Below are positions 1 through 11,804 of a DNA stretch of 64,000 nt, one piece after another. The DNA comes from Vigna angularis (lineage: Eukaryota; Streptophyta; Magnoliopsida; Fabales; Fabaceae), in assembly GCF_016808095.1 (NCBI RefSeq), contig NC_068971.1, forward strand, positions 33,899,631 to 33,963,630. Reading direction: 5' to 3'. The notes under the pieces are model-generated. The model saw only the letters and a program-made list of their open reading frames with translations, did not search any database and was not told where the DNA came from. The position numbers were made by a program, and so were the translations under genes. Position 1 is the first letter of the stretch. Each line of letters starts with the position of its first letter.

Positions 1-3000
1 AAGATATCATCTGTTATTGGATCATTATCATATGATATATCATACAAAGGATTATCTTCAATATTTATATTTTCATCCTCTAGATCATCATTGGAAGGAA
101 AGATAGTTTATTTTATTGGTCAATGACACAATTGACCAATTGACATCAACAAGATTAGTGACAAAAAAATTGTTGAGCTTGTGATGCTAAAATAAATGGC
201 TCATCTTTGTACCCGACTTTATAAAAATTCACTTGCAAAAATCCTATTTCATCTTGTCAAACTCCATTATTGTTATCAACCCACTTGCAACCAAATATGG
301 GTACTCGAAATGCGGTGTAATTCAACTCTCATATATGTTCATTTACTTAAAAATAGAACATATTTGCAGATATAGGACTTCTATCTTTAGCACTTGAGAT
401 ATGCATAGATTCAGCAACCAAAGTGACACCACTATTTTGCATAGTACTTTGATTATCTCCTTCTTTAGTGTAGAATGTGCACCCATTAATCATATAATCA
501 CTGTAAGAGACAACTTGAAAATTTGGATCATTTGCTAACCATCTCAATCTGTCAGAAATTAAAAAACAATTTCGCATTTTACTCTAGTTGTATCCAATTG
601 TCACTCCTAGTTGGATTTAATTTTTTTAGCATGTTTTTGTCTCTCTCAACATATGGTTCAACTTCATCGTCATTGTATAGGATATACAATTGAGCTTGTT
701 CTCAATCTTTCTTGGATATGGTTACTATGATATTTCCAATAATCCCTTCCCTGTGGTTCTCGTTAAGTGTGGAGACTTTGAAAGTCCTATTGATTTAACA
801 TTAGAGAGGTACTCAATACAAAATTCAATAGCTTCTTCAAGTATATATTGTTCCGCTATACATCCTTCTGGTCAACTTCAAATTTTACATAGCCCTATTG
901 ATTTTACATATTTTCAGATAATGCTTCATTATATACATCCATATCATATAAGCTGCTTCACAATATTGTGTCTCTTTAACTAAGTGAATGATAACATGAA
1001 CCATTATGTCAAATAAAGGTGGGAAATACATTCCAAGCTCACACAAAGTTACAATAATTTCTTTTTCTAATGCGTGCAATTTTTCAGTATGAATCACTTT
1101 GCTACATATGGCTCTAAAGAAATAGCATAGTTTAGTTATGGTCCATCTTAACTTTTTAGGCAAAATAGAACATATGCCTATCGGTAACAAATGTTCCATG
1201 ATAGTGATGAGACTTTTAACTCTATTAGTTTTAGATCTTTCATAGATACTAGGTTCCTGATGTTACTCCTCTAGAACTTTAACTTGTAGAAATTTACAAA
1301 ACACAATTTTCTCCTTTCTAGATAGAGTATGTGTTGCTGGAGGTAGATATTTACGTTTACCTTTTTTTATTGGTGCCAATTTTGTTCGAATTTCCATTTG
1401 AAGTTTGTCTAACCTTGCACTAATGTTATCATTAGACTTTCCAAGAACATTCAACAATGTACCTATTACACTATCAAATACATTTTTTTGAATATGCATC
1501 AGATCAAGGAAATATGTAACGTACAAAGACTTCCAATATGGCAAATAAAAAAATATTGACTTTTTCTTCCACCCACTTGTGACTAGATCTCTTGCAAAAT
1601 GTTTACCAAATTTGTTGTTTATATCCTTTGCTTTTTCACCATACAACAATTCTAGAGCTCTAAGTTCTTTGGTCTTCCCATTAAATGATTTTTTGCATCC
1701 TCAATAACAATGCTTTGAAGGTAAGAAATACTTTTTTCCTACCAATTTCCAATCGTACCCAATCTGTATTATCTTCACATATAAGGCATGCACACTTCCC
1801 TTGATACTATATCCAGATTGATTACCATACGCTGGCAAATCATTAATTGTGCCAAACAACATTGCCCTTAGCAGGAAACTTTCTTCCGTATACCCATCAT
1901 ACACCTCTACATCTTCATTCCACATATCCTTCAAGTCTTGAGTAAGTTTGTGTCATTCCCTAGTTGTTTTAAACCTGGAATTAACATGGATAACATCATG
2001 AACTTCCTTTTCAAGTTTTCATGCATAGTCATGGAGGTAGATTATATATAATCATAACCACAGGCACCGGCTATGCTACTTGCTTTGCATACCATATGGA
2101 TTTATTTCATTAGTAGACAAAGCAAGAAGTAAGTTTCTTTGTTCTTTCCCAAAATTAGGGTAATCATGGTCAACTTTTGCCCATTGAGGAGAATTTGTAG
2201 GGTGTCGAAGCTTTCCATCACATATTCTTTCCTCTACATGCAATCTTAAGTTTTTTGTATCTTGTTCATTAGATACATGCGTCTAAATCTTGGTATTATA
2301 GGAAAATACCATACCACTTTGATCAACACTAAATTTTTCTTATAGTGCAATGTCGTACATTTAGAACATTTATCCAATGGTGCATATTCATTTCAAAAAA
2401 GAATGCAATCATTTGGATAAGCATGAATCTTCTCGTTGCTCATCCCAATAGAGCTTAACATTTGGACAAGCATATCTTTTATAAGTGATAGTAATTCAGT
2501 TAAGCTCTTTTCAGACCATCCATTTCGTGCTTTCAAATTGAATAATTATAACACTGTTGATAGTCTTGTGAAACCAGTACAACCATTATACAATGGTGTC
2601 TTTGCATCCTCTATCAACCCTCAAACATTAGAGGATAGTCTCGTATATCCTCTTTGATAATGTTTGCAATCTTCTCAACTTCATCTAAGTCATGTTGTGT
2701 TAGTCTCTTTTGGTGTATAACTTGTACTATCATGAAAATCATTATCTATATGATTTTTTCTATTTTCACCATGTTTGGTCCAACATGAATAACTTTTATC
2801 AATTCCATTGCTTACTAAATGCTCTTCCAACTAATATGCGTTCACTACCCTTGAATGACAACACTTTAAACAAGGACAAATGATTCTACTAGGGTTTTTT
2901 GCATCCTCAACAGCAAATCTACGAAACTCTTTCACCTCATCCTCATACGCTTTTGATAATCGACTAGCAAACATCCATTTTCAGTCCATATTTTCTTGAT

Positions 3001-3010
3001 CTATCATGAT
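1..3010 (-). pseudogene. CACTA (En/Spm, TNP2-like) transposase remnant
   Basis: Cut-and-paste DNA transposase of the plant CACTA superfamily, decayed. Read leftwards, the domains come in the family order. A Transpos_assoc-like N-terminus lies at about 3000-2760 (a KWMFASRLSKAYEDEV-like start, then IICPCLKCCHSRV), with in-frame stops. A WYFPIIPRF block is at about 2290. A DGKLRHPTNSPQW/FGKEQRNL block is at about 2220-2140. The TNP2 core is at 1934-1701 (LWNE-type start, AMLFGTINDLPAYGN) and 1649-1263 (DLMHIQKNVFDSVIGTLLN). DUF4218-like HLLPIGI..LPKKLRWTITKLC is at 1199-885, and DUF4216-like RWLANDPNFQVVSYSDYMI at 577-347. Several frames and stops separate these blocks, so it is not functional. 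The 3' end lies off the left window edge. The arrangement is seen in the sequence; the family is recognised from motif memory. Confidence 0.88.
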
Positions 3011-3477
3011 TAATTAATATAATATTAGCAATATATAGATGTCAAGATACAATATAATAATATAATAATAAGACTCTTATTCCTAATCTAATAATTTAAT
3101 TTTCTAAAATAATATTCATCGTATCTCAACTTCGAAGACGCCGTATATGTAATAAAAGTCCACAACTGCAAATTAAAAAATAAAATAAAAATGCAAAGAA
3201 TGATATTTATATTATATGATCATGTATAATATGACACTAAATGACTCTTAAAATACTAAAATGCCTTAAATATGAATAAAATCAGAAAATGACTAATTCA
3301 ACCTAAACAAATGCAAATAAGCTTCTAATAATTGGTAAAATTATGCATATGATCGTGAGAACTGGATTTCTTGAACTGTGAATTTTGTGAAGAAGTTTTA
3401 ATACACTAAAATGTGAAAAATGAAAGCTCAGAACAGTATAGTAAACATCAATTCAAAATTTCAATGTGCAAATTATA
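3011..3477. other. Non-coding stretch between transposase and tandem array
   Basis: AT-rich sequence without a recognisable coding segment. It probably belongs to the 5' untranslated/subterminal part of the CACTA element because it lies between the transposase N-terminus and the tandem array. Confidence 0.4.
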
Positions 3478-6400
3478 ATTTTAAATTAAGAACACCAAGG
3501 TAGTAATGTATATGTTTGCAATTTTGGGTCTAAAAGTTTAGTAATGCCTAAATACACGATCCTAATCAAAGTCTAAAACAGAATATATAAAAAAAAATAA
3601 TACAGAATAAAATTCTTAAGTCTAGGTAGGCTAAAATATGCTTAATGAGTCAAAACATGTAAAATGCATGGAATCGGGTAATTGGGGGTTCAGACATCAT
3701 TAAAGTAAGATAATAAAATGCTCAAAACAGTACTGGAATAAGAGAAACTTAAAATCAGTGGTGATACCAAATTTGAGAGCAAACTAGTCAAAACTAGTGT
3801 TAACATCAAATGGGTTTTCTCCTAAGTTTAATTCTGATATATTGCAGGTTATATTTGGATGATTTTATGATTATTACATGCTTAATATGATGCTAATTAG
3901 ATGCTAAAATGCAGAATTGGATAGAATGTGTAATAAATAAGAAATGCCTAATTCTATAGACGCATGTGAACCTAGAAAACAACTTAATCGGTCAAATTCT
4001 GTAAAATGACTTAAAACTGTATAAACATGATACCAACATGAATCTAACATTAAACAAACATGTTTGAATAATAAAATCCCTACTGGAATCAACAAAACAG
4101 AAAAAGTCATTGGAAAGTGGATGAACAAGTTTTAAAGTAAGAACACCAAGGTAGTTCTGCATATGTTTGCAATTTGGGTCTGAATGTTTAGTAATGCCTA
4201 AATGCATGATCTTAATAGCTAACATGTTTAGTATGATCCTAATCAAAGTCTAAAATAAATAATATATCAAAAAACTAAAGCAGAATAAAATTCCTAATTC
4301 TAGCTAGTCTAGGTAGCCTAAAATGTGCTTAATGAGTCAAAACTTGTAAAATGAATGGGATATGGATAATTTGGGGTTCTGACATTATTCAAATCATTAA
4401 ACTAAGATGATAAAATGATCGAAACAGCACTGGGATGACAGAACTCAAAATCAGTGGTGATACCAAATTTGAGAGCAAACTAGTCAAAACTAGTGTTAAC
4501 ATCAAATGGATTTTCTCCTAAATTTAAATTCTAATGCAATGCAGGTTATATTTGGATGATTTTATGATTTTTACATGCTTAATATGATGGTAGTTGGATG
4601 CTAAAATGAAGAATTGGATAGAATGTTTAATAAATATGATAATTCTATAGATGCATGTGAACATGGAATGCAACCTAATGTGTCAAATTCTGTAAAATGA
4701 CTTAAAACTGTATAAAAAGGATACCAACATGAATCTAAGCATTAAAAAAACATGTTTGAATGATAAAATCACTAATGGAATCAAGAAAACAGAAAAAGTC
4801 AGATTTGAAAGTGGATGAACAAGTTTTATAGTAAGAAACCAAGATAGATATGCATATGTAGGCAATTTTGGGTCTGAATGTTTAGCAATGCATAAATGCA
4901 TGATCTTAATATCTAAAAAATGTATAATATGATCCTAATCAAAGTCAAACAAATAATATATCAAAAAAACTAATGCAGAATAATTTTTTTAATTCTAACT
5001 AGTATAGGTAGCCTAAAATGAGCTTAATGAGTCAAAACTTGTAAAATGCATGGAATGGGATAATTGGGGGTTCAGACATGACTCAAATCATTAAACTAAG
5101 ATAATAAAATTATCAAAACAGTACTGGAATGACAGAAACTCAAAATCAGTGTGATACCAAATTTGAGAGCAAACCAGTCAAAACTAGTGTTAACATCAAA
5201 TGAGTTTTCTCCTAAATTTAAATTCTGATGCAATGCAGGTTATATTTGGATGATTTTATGATTTGTACATACTTAATAAGATGCTAATTGGATGCTAAAA
5301 TGCAGAATTGGATAGAATATGTAGTAAATAAGAAATGCCTAATTCTATAGATGCATGTGAACGTAGAACGCATCCTAACGTGTCAAATTCTGTAAAATGA
5401 TATAAAACTGTATAAACATGATACCAACATGAATACAAGCATTAAACAAACTTGTTTGAATAATAAAATCACTACTGGAATCAACAAAGTAGAAAAAGTC
5501 TTATTTGAAAGTGGATGAACAAGTTTTAAAGTAAGAACACTAAGATAGTTATCATATGTTTTCAATTTTGGGTCTGAATGTTTACCAATTCCTAAATGCA
5601 TAATCTTAATAGCTAAACATATTTAATATGATCCTTATCAAAGTCTAAAACACAGAATATATCAAAAAAACTAATGCAGAAAAAAATTCCTAATTTTAGC
5701 TAGTCTAGGTAGCCCAAAATTTGCTTAATGAGTCAAAAGTTGTAAAACTCATGGAATGGGATAATTGGGGGTTTAAACATGATTCAAATGATTAAACTAA
5801 GATATAAAATGCTCAAAACAGTACTGGAATGACAGAAACTCGGTGATACCAAATTTGAGAGCAAACTAGTCAAAACTAGTGTTAACATCAAATGGATTTT
5901 CTCCTAAATTTAATTCTGATGCTATGCATGTTATATTTGGATGATTTTATGATTCTTACATGCTTATCATGATGCTAATTATATGCTAAAATGCAGAATT
6001 GGATAGAATGCGTAGTAAATAAGAAATGCTTAATTCTATAGGCGCATGTGAACCTAGAAAAGAACTTAATGGGTCAAATTTTGTAAATTGACTTAAAACT
6101 GTATAAACATTATACCAAAATGAATCTAAGCAATAAGCAAACATGTTTGAATGATAAAATCACTAGTGGAATCAACAAAATAGAAAAAGTCATATTTAAA
6201 AGTGGATGAACAAGTTTTAAACTAAGAACACCAAGGTAGTCTATACATATGTTTGCAATTTTGGGTCTGAATGTTTAGCAATGCCTAAATGTATGATCTT
6301 AATAGTTAAACATTTTTAATATGATCCTAATCAAAGTCCAAAATAACAAACATATCAAAAAAACTAATGCAAAATAAAATTCCTAATTCTATCAAATTTA

Positions 6401-6737
6401 GGTAGCCTAAAATGTATTTAATGAATCAAAACTTGTAAAATGCATGGAATGGGATAATTGAGGTTTCAGACATGATTTAAATCATTAAACTAAGATGATA
6501 CAATGCTCAAAACAGTGCTAGAATGACAGAAACTGAAAATCAGTGGTGATACCAAATTTGAGAGAAAACTAGTGTTAACATCAAATGAGTTTTCTCCTAA
6601 ATTTAGATTCTGATGCAATGCAGGTTATATTTGGATGATTTTATTATTTGTACATGCTATTGGATACTAAAATGAAGAATTGGATAGAATGTGTTGTAAA
6701 TAAGAAATGTCTAATTCTATAGATGCATGTGAATCTA
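3478..6737. repeat. ~700-bp tandem repeat array, about 4.75 copies
   Basis: A long unit is repeated head to tail. The landmark 'aagaacaccaaggtagt' (with variants) recurs near 3488, 4139, 4834, 5532 and 6213. The landmark 'aaactagtcaaaactagtg' recurs near 3780, 4476, 5173 and 5863, and a shortened form near 6563. Periods are about 690-700 bp; the first interval is about 650. Copies differ by scattered substitutions and small indels. The last copy stops abruptly near 6737, where unrelated sequence begins. It sits directly upstream of the CACTA transposase start, so it may be the expanded subterminal region of that element; this is inference. Short ORFs on the - strand recur once per unit and are by-products of the repeat. 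Confidence 0.9.
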
Positions 6738-6741
6738 GATA

Positions 6742-7812
6742 GTGTTGCTTGACTATTCTTTTCTCTGCTCAGATATTTTCTTTTGCTTAAGTTTTTGTGT
6801 GCTTCTCTTCTAAAACGCTTTTTATAGGATGAATATTTTCGTTTTAAGTTTTCCTCTTGTGTTATCCTCTTGATTCTTCATTTGAGTGATATTCTATTTA
6901 AAGGCTCTTTTAAAAGATATTCGTTAAACTTAGCTCTTGGTCTTGAATCTTATGTCTTCTCTTTCTTTCGTGTGAAACAACCATTGGTTAAAGTCAACTT
7001 GTCAGAGCAGACATGCTTTTTCAGGACTTTGCTTGAAGTAAATTGTACTTTCTTTGAGACACTTCTTATGGAGAGAACATTTCATGAATGTCTCTTTTGT
7101 CTCTAACATCGATTTTGATATATTTCAAATAAAGTAATGGATGTGTGTAGTAAGCTATTTGCATAGAATATAGTAGATTGTGCATGCAACAGATATGTCT
7201 TATCTCTTATTAATTTTGTTATTTTTGAACGTTAAGTATTTAATGAAATTTAATGCTTATTCAGAACAACAAAGTGTTTTTTCAATTTTCTATCGTTAAG
7301 GTAGCGTTTATCAATAAAGTTTTTTCGGAGATACCAAGTGTTGAGTTGGAACTTCATTGTTGGACGAAGTAAAGATTTTAGCTTATGGTATTGCCTAGGC
7401 TGATGTAAACGCTTTTTAGAATGTTGCATTTTAGAGCTTGAGCCTTTAGTATGTTTCTTTCTTTGTTAGTTTTTAATTTTTGTAAGTCTTATAGAGGGTT
7501 TGGTCAGAGACATTGTCTCGATACCTTTTTTCTTCTTAAGAGTTTAAATGAGTACCCTTGGGTACAGATAGCTTACGCGTTTAGCATAACTTTCTTTCGA
7601 CGCTTTGACTTGTAGGTCGTTTAGCATTGCGTCTCGAAGTTTTTATTATACTTGTTTTCCTATGTTTTTCGCTAAGGTTTTTCTATGTTGATGGATGATT
7701 TGGGAATCTTGTTTCTAGCATTTGTGTTTCTATCTATCCAACTCTTTGGGCTTTGGTATTTTCAGACTCTTATCTCGTTTAATATTATTTCATTAAACTT
7801 CAAAACATGAGA
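6742..7812. other. Unassigned non-coding sequence, probably repeat-derived
   Basis: T-rich sequence of about 1 kb after the tandem array. The longest reading frame (6870-7106, +) has no recognisable domain. It lies next to an LTR-like sequence and may be part of the same retroelement, but I see no coding or priming signal that proves this. Confidence 0.3.
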
Positions 7813-8890
7813 GTTGTTAACACAAAACTAAAGAGCAGAAATTTTGATGATGTCTCAAAGTCAAGTCTCAAGTGTTTTTATTGTAGAAAGATCTTCATGA
7901 AGACTTGTTTTTATATTAAAGTTTTTGTAATTTAGTAGATTGATGTATAGGATATAGTTTATCTTTGATTCTATGTATTGTTTGTCTTAAGTTGTGTTAA
8001 AATTCGTTTTGAATCAGAAAACAACATTTTATACTCATGATAATCGATTATCAAATTATAATAATCAATTATCAGTAATCAATTATGACTGGCCATAATT
8101 GATTATCACGAACAATTATGAGAATTTTTAAGCAAGCTTTTTACCGTTGTGCATTGATTAAATGCATAATCAATTACCATAAATGGATAATTGATTATCA
8201 CACGTTAATTAGTTTATAATGGATTTTTAGAAGTATCCTTGAGTAAGATCTCTATAAATTAGATTGAGACTCATTCTAAAATACGACAATACGAAACATA
8301 CAAAAAGTATATTTTCGAAATTCTTATCTACAAGTTGTGGTGATAAGTGTTCTAGGGTTTGCTGAATCATTGTGTTGTGGCTTTGAGAACTTGGCGTGTT
8401 GGCATAGAACGAGAACTTTTACAGGGAATGTGATTGAGTGTTGTTGTTGTTGCTGAGTGTAAAGCCTATCATCCTTTGTGAAAATTCAAAGGAGGTGGAA
8501 ATCCTTCGTGAAGCATTCGGAGGAGGTGTTCATCCCTTGTGGGTTACAGGAGAAAAGACTTTCATCTCTTGGGGTAACAAGATAGGTGTTTTAACCTTGA
8601 ACTTGTTTATTTTATTTTTTTTTGTGATTGTAATAGTTTGTTGGTTTTTGCTAGTGCAGCGTTAATTCTCGATTGAGATTAACAACTGGATGTAGGATCT
8701 TTGTGATCCGAACCAGGATAAAAATTACCTATGAAATTTTCTCTCTTTCTTACTCTTTAAATTTGTTTAAATTGTTTTAAGGAATTTTTATATTTATGAG
8801 AAAATTATTAAAAGAATGATTTGCGATAAGAAACTAATTCACCCCATTCTTGGTTTGTTGAACGCGTTAACCATTCTGCTGCGCCGCTCT
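7813..8890 (+). mobile_element. LTR-like sequence with AATCGATTA motif cluster (+)
   Basis: Resembles the LTR of a legume retroelement. It starts near 'tgttaacacaaaac', followed by 'ttttgatgatgtctcaaag'. At 8040-8200 it holds about six degenerate copies of taatcgattatca/taattgattatc. It continues through 'ggatgtaggatctttgtgatccgaacca' at about 8690-8720 (described here in part) and ends near 'attcaccccattcttgg' at 8838-8856. The same landmarks occur in reverse complement at 8960-10151. Boundaries are approximate, and no adjoining coding region identifies the parent element. Confidence 0.5.
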
Positions 8891-8959
8891 GACAAGTGTA
8901 AATGATTTTTTCTTAAAATGAAATTGTGTTAATCTGTCATTAAGTCTCTTAAAAAAGAG

Positions 8960-10151
8960 AAACCTTATATCTCAAGTCAAGAGGAGGGGTGAATTGGATT
9001 AACCCTTTTTAATAGTCTTTTCGAAATCTTTATGAGTTATTGGCCGCTTGAAATCAATAAACAAATAGTAATGAATCAATAAGTAAAGAAAGAGTAAAGA
9101 AAGATCAAGCACACAAATAATCTATATTGGTTCGGTTATCACAAGCCTACATCCAGTCATCCTTCAACAACCTTAGTTGAAGAGAATCCACTATTGAGTA
9201 TACAAGAATACGAAGACAATCCTTGAGTATACAAGAATACGAACACAAGAGATGAACACCCTCAATCTCTTACAAATATCAAGAGCAATCCCAGCTCTTA
9301 AATCTAGCTAACCCGAACAAATACACAATACAAATTGTTTGAAAAACCTAATCTTGAATGCACTTTTCAAAGTGCATAATTAATCAGAACCAATGTAATC
9401 CAATTGCCTTGAATGAATCCTTGTTGATTGATCATCAAGAAAGCTTTGATTCCTCCAAGAACGTGTCTTTGAAAGCACCTGTACACAAACTCAGAAAATT
9501 TGTCAATATTTGAAAATGTTAACATTATGGAAACAGGTTTTAAGACATATACATATGATTTTCAAAACCTGTCGCAGTATAATAGATTATGTTATTTATG
9601 TAATTTGTTATGCTTTCGTCTTTGTTTTAACATATTATCCTATTTGTGTAATCGATTATTTAAACACTTAAGCCTATTATTGATTCATTTAACAGTTTTA
9701 ACATATTATGCTATTTACGTAATTGATTAGACTATGCTTTTTGTTTTAATCGATTATCAAACTTATGTAATTGATTATTTCCACACTTAGTAATATTAAT
9801 CATTCATTTGTCATCCTTAATAGATTATGGTTTGCTCTCTGTTTTAATTGGTTATGTAACTTATATAATCAATTATAACATAGCATTTTGTCCCTCTTAG
9901 CTTTCTAAGTGACGTGACAAAATCTAACTGATTATATGACTAGCTTAATTGATTATTTATATCATAAATGAGATTATCAATATGTTTTAAGCTTGATTCA
10001 TTCAACATTAATGGAAATAAATATCTAGCACAACCATGATAAAGATAAAACATTTGTTATGTCATTTATTCTGCAATAAACCATTATTAATCTTTTAATC
10101 ATTCATCATAAAAAACAAAGATATAAAGAGACAAAGTTTCCCCTATCAACA
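8960..10151 (-). mobile_element. LTR-like sequence with AATCGATTA motif cluster (-), plus flanking purine tract
   Basis: On the - strand, 'tgttgatagggg' begins at 10151 directly after a purine-rich tract (aaaagggagagat, 10152-10164). This is the polypurine-tract/LTR junction layout of copia elements. The body carries nine or more variants of taatcgattat/taattgattat at 9560-9960, then 'cctacatccag' at 9147-9157 and 'ttcacccctcctcttg' near 8980. It is a diverged, inverted relative of 7813-8890, with roughly 70 bp between them. A further purine-rich tract (- strand, near 10200-10210) suggests internal sequence continuing to the right. No pol is visible. Confidence 0.55.
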
Positions 10152-10164
10152 ATCTCTCCCTTTT

Positions 10165-11310
10165 GAGATGATGGCCAAAAAAAAATGTTTTCCATTTACT
10201 CTCCCCCTTTTTGCATTAGCAAAATATGGTAGAACAAACAAGTAAAATGGACTACATTTGTGCTAAAAACATCAAAATCACTTACAGATCATTAAAGAAT
10301 ATTATGTTCCTCTATCAAAAAGAGTTAAAGCACTATGAAAGTGTGTAAGCAATAAATGAATAATATCAAAATGAAGATTAGCTCAATGTAACAATATCAA
10401 TACAATATATCAGAGCAATTTTGACATGTATCAGAGCATGTATACTGATTTCACATTATATAGCAATGGATATCAATGTCATTTTTCAATACTCATATAA
10501 GGTACAAAATGTAGATGAAACAATGAGTATTATTGCATAAATGATATCTATTTTGTAGCAGAGTATGTGATATATGTATCAGCATTGCTGCAGCAGAGAT
10601 ATGAGTGTATAAATGGACTCAAAATGAAATAATGAAATTGAAAATATATAACTGAATACAAAATTTGTTTATTCAATTCAACCAATTACACATAACATAA
10701 TTTATATATAAATAAAATAGAATTAAACAAAAAGAATTATAATATTGGTGGTCTAAATCTTATTCCGCCCTTTGAATTGACATAACACTAAGGTTTCATA
10801 TCTTTCCATTGTTCGTCAGGTGTTGATTAAAGTATATCTATTATTTGGATGAACAATTCAATATATTTCCAAGTCTAGAGACAATACATAAATGGATCTA
10901 TAGTTAAATTTTTGTTCCACGGTTGATCATTTGTGTGATATCATTATCTAATTAGATGGATTTATACTTATACAATTTTCCTATACTTATTTTTATTCTC
11001 AAATCCTAATATTTAATAAATCAAAGTTAGAAAAATTAAAAATTTAAATAAATCGAAACCTATACCAAACTACAAAAACAACTTTAGAAAAATTTCAAAC
11101 ATATAAATACATATCTTCTCATTACAAAAACTTATAACTTTTTATTTTTTCTTCTCCTTTTATTTTAATAAAATTCAAAATAAAAATAAAAAATCAATTC
11201 AGAATTGTGTTCCTAACAAACAAAATTCTAACTGATAATTTGGTCACTATTACATAAAAATAGAAGTTAGAATTCGTTTTCTAGAAAATTTTGAACTAAA
11301 ATAAAAAATG

Positions 11311-11350
<40 letters not shown>

Positions 11351-11459
11351 AAAATAAATATATGTTAAAGAGGGAAAAAAACGCCAAATCCCTTCATCCA
11401 AAACCACTCATCAAATCTAACGAAAACGCAACACAAACACCTGTCGTCACGATCCACCG
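10165..11459. other. Intergenic AT-rich region upstream of the thioredoxin gene
   Basis: No gene seen. It contains an (AT)n run at about 11312-11344 and, towards the right, the presumed promoter of the ACHT-type gene. The part up to about 10750 may be the remains of the retroelement whose LTR lies to the left. Confidence 0.4.
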
Positions 11460-11465
11460 CACGTG
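11460..11465 (+). promoter_or_regulatory. G-box (CACGTG) upstream of the thioredoxin gene
   Basis: A perfect CACGTG palindrome 340 bp before the ATG, inside a locally GC-richer promoter segment. G-boxes bind bZIP and bHLH (including PIF) factors and are common in light-responsive plastid-protein genes. Function here is inference. Confidence 0.45.
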
Positions 11466-11804
11466 GGGGGCCCATCTCATACCCTGAAAGTCCCTTATCC
11501 AATGGCGATTAATCACCCAACCACAACAGTTCGCCGCGTGTCTGCCATGATCACTCTGCCGCCGTTGATCTCCGCGTCTCCCCATCGCAGCCGTCCACTA
11601 AACAACAATTCAACGTTATCTACTCACACTCCAAGCCCGCAACTTTACACGTCGATTTGCCATCACTTGTGGATAAAGTTCTGTTCTGGCACCCTTTTCT
11701 TTTTCAGGGTTTTTCTTTTTCTTCTTCTACTTCTCTCTCAAACAGAAACGCAGGTTTTTCTGGTTTGTTTGTTTGTTGTGGTTTCTGAAGCGAAGGAAAA
11801 TTTA

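Noticed and set aside
3904..5601. Recurrent - strand frames with similar peptides (MHLGI..KHSDP)
   Set aside because: They recur once per 700-bp tandem unit and contain no known domain; conservation is explained by the repeat.
6870..7106. 78-codon + strand frame after the tandem array
   Set aside because: No recognisable domain, T-rich composition, adjacent to LTR-like sequence.
11394..11585. Antisense frame overlapping the thioredoxin promoter
   Set aside because: Short, no domain, and it lies opposite the promoter/5' leader of a well-supported gene.
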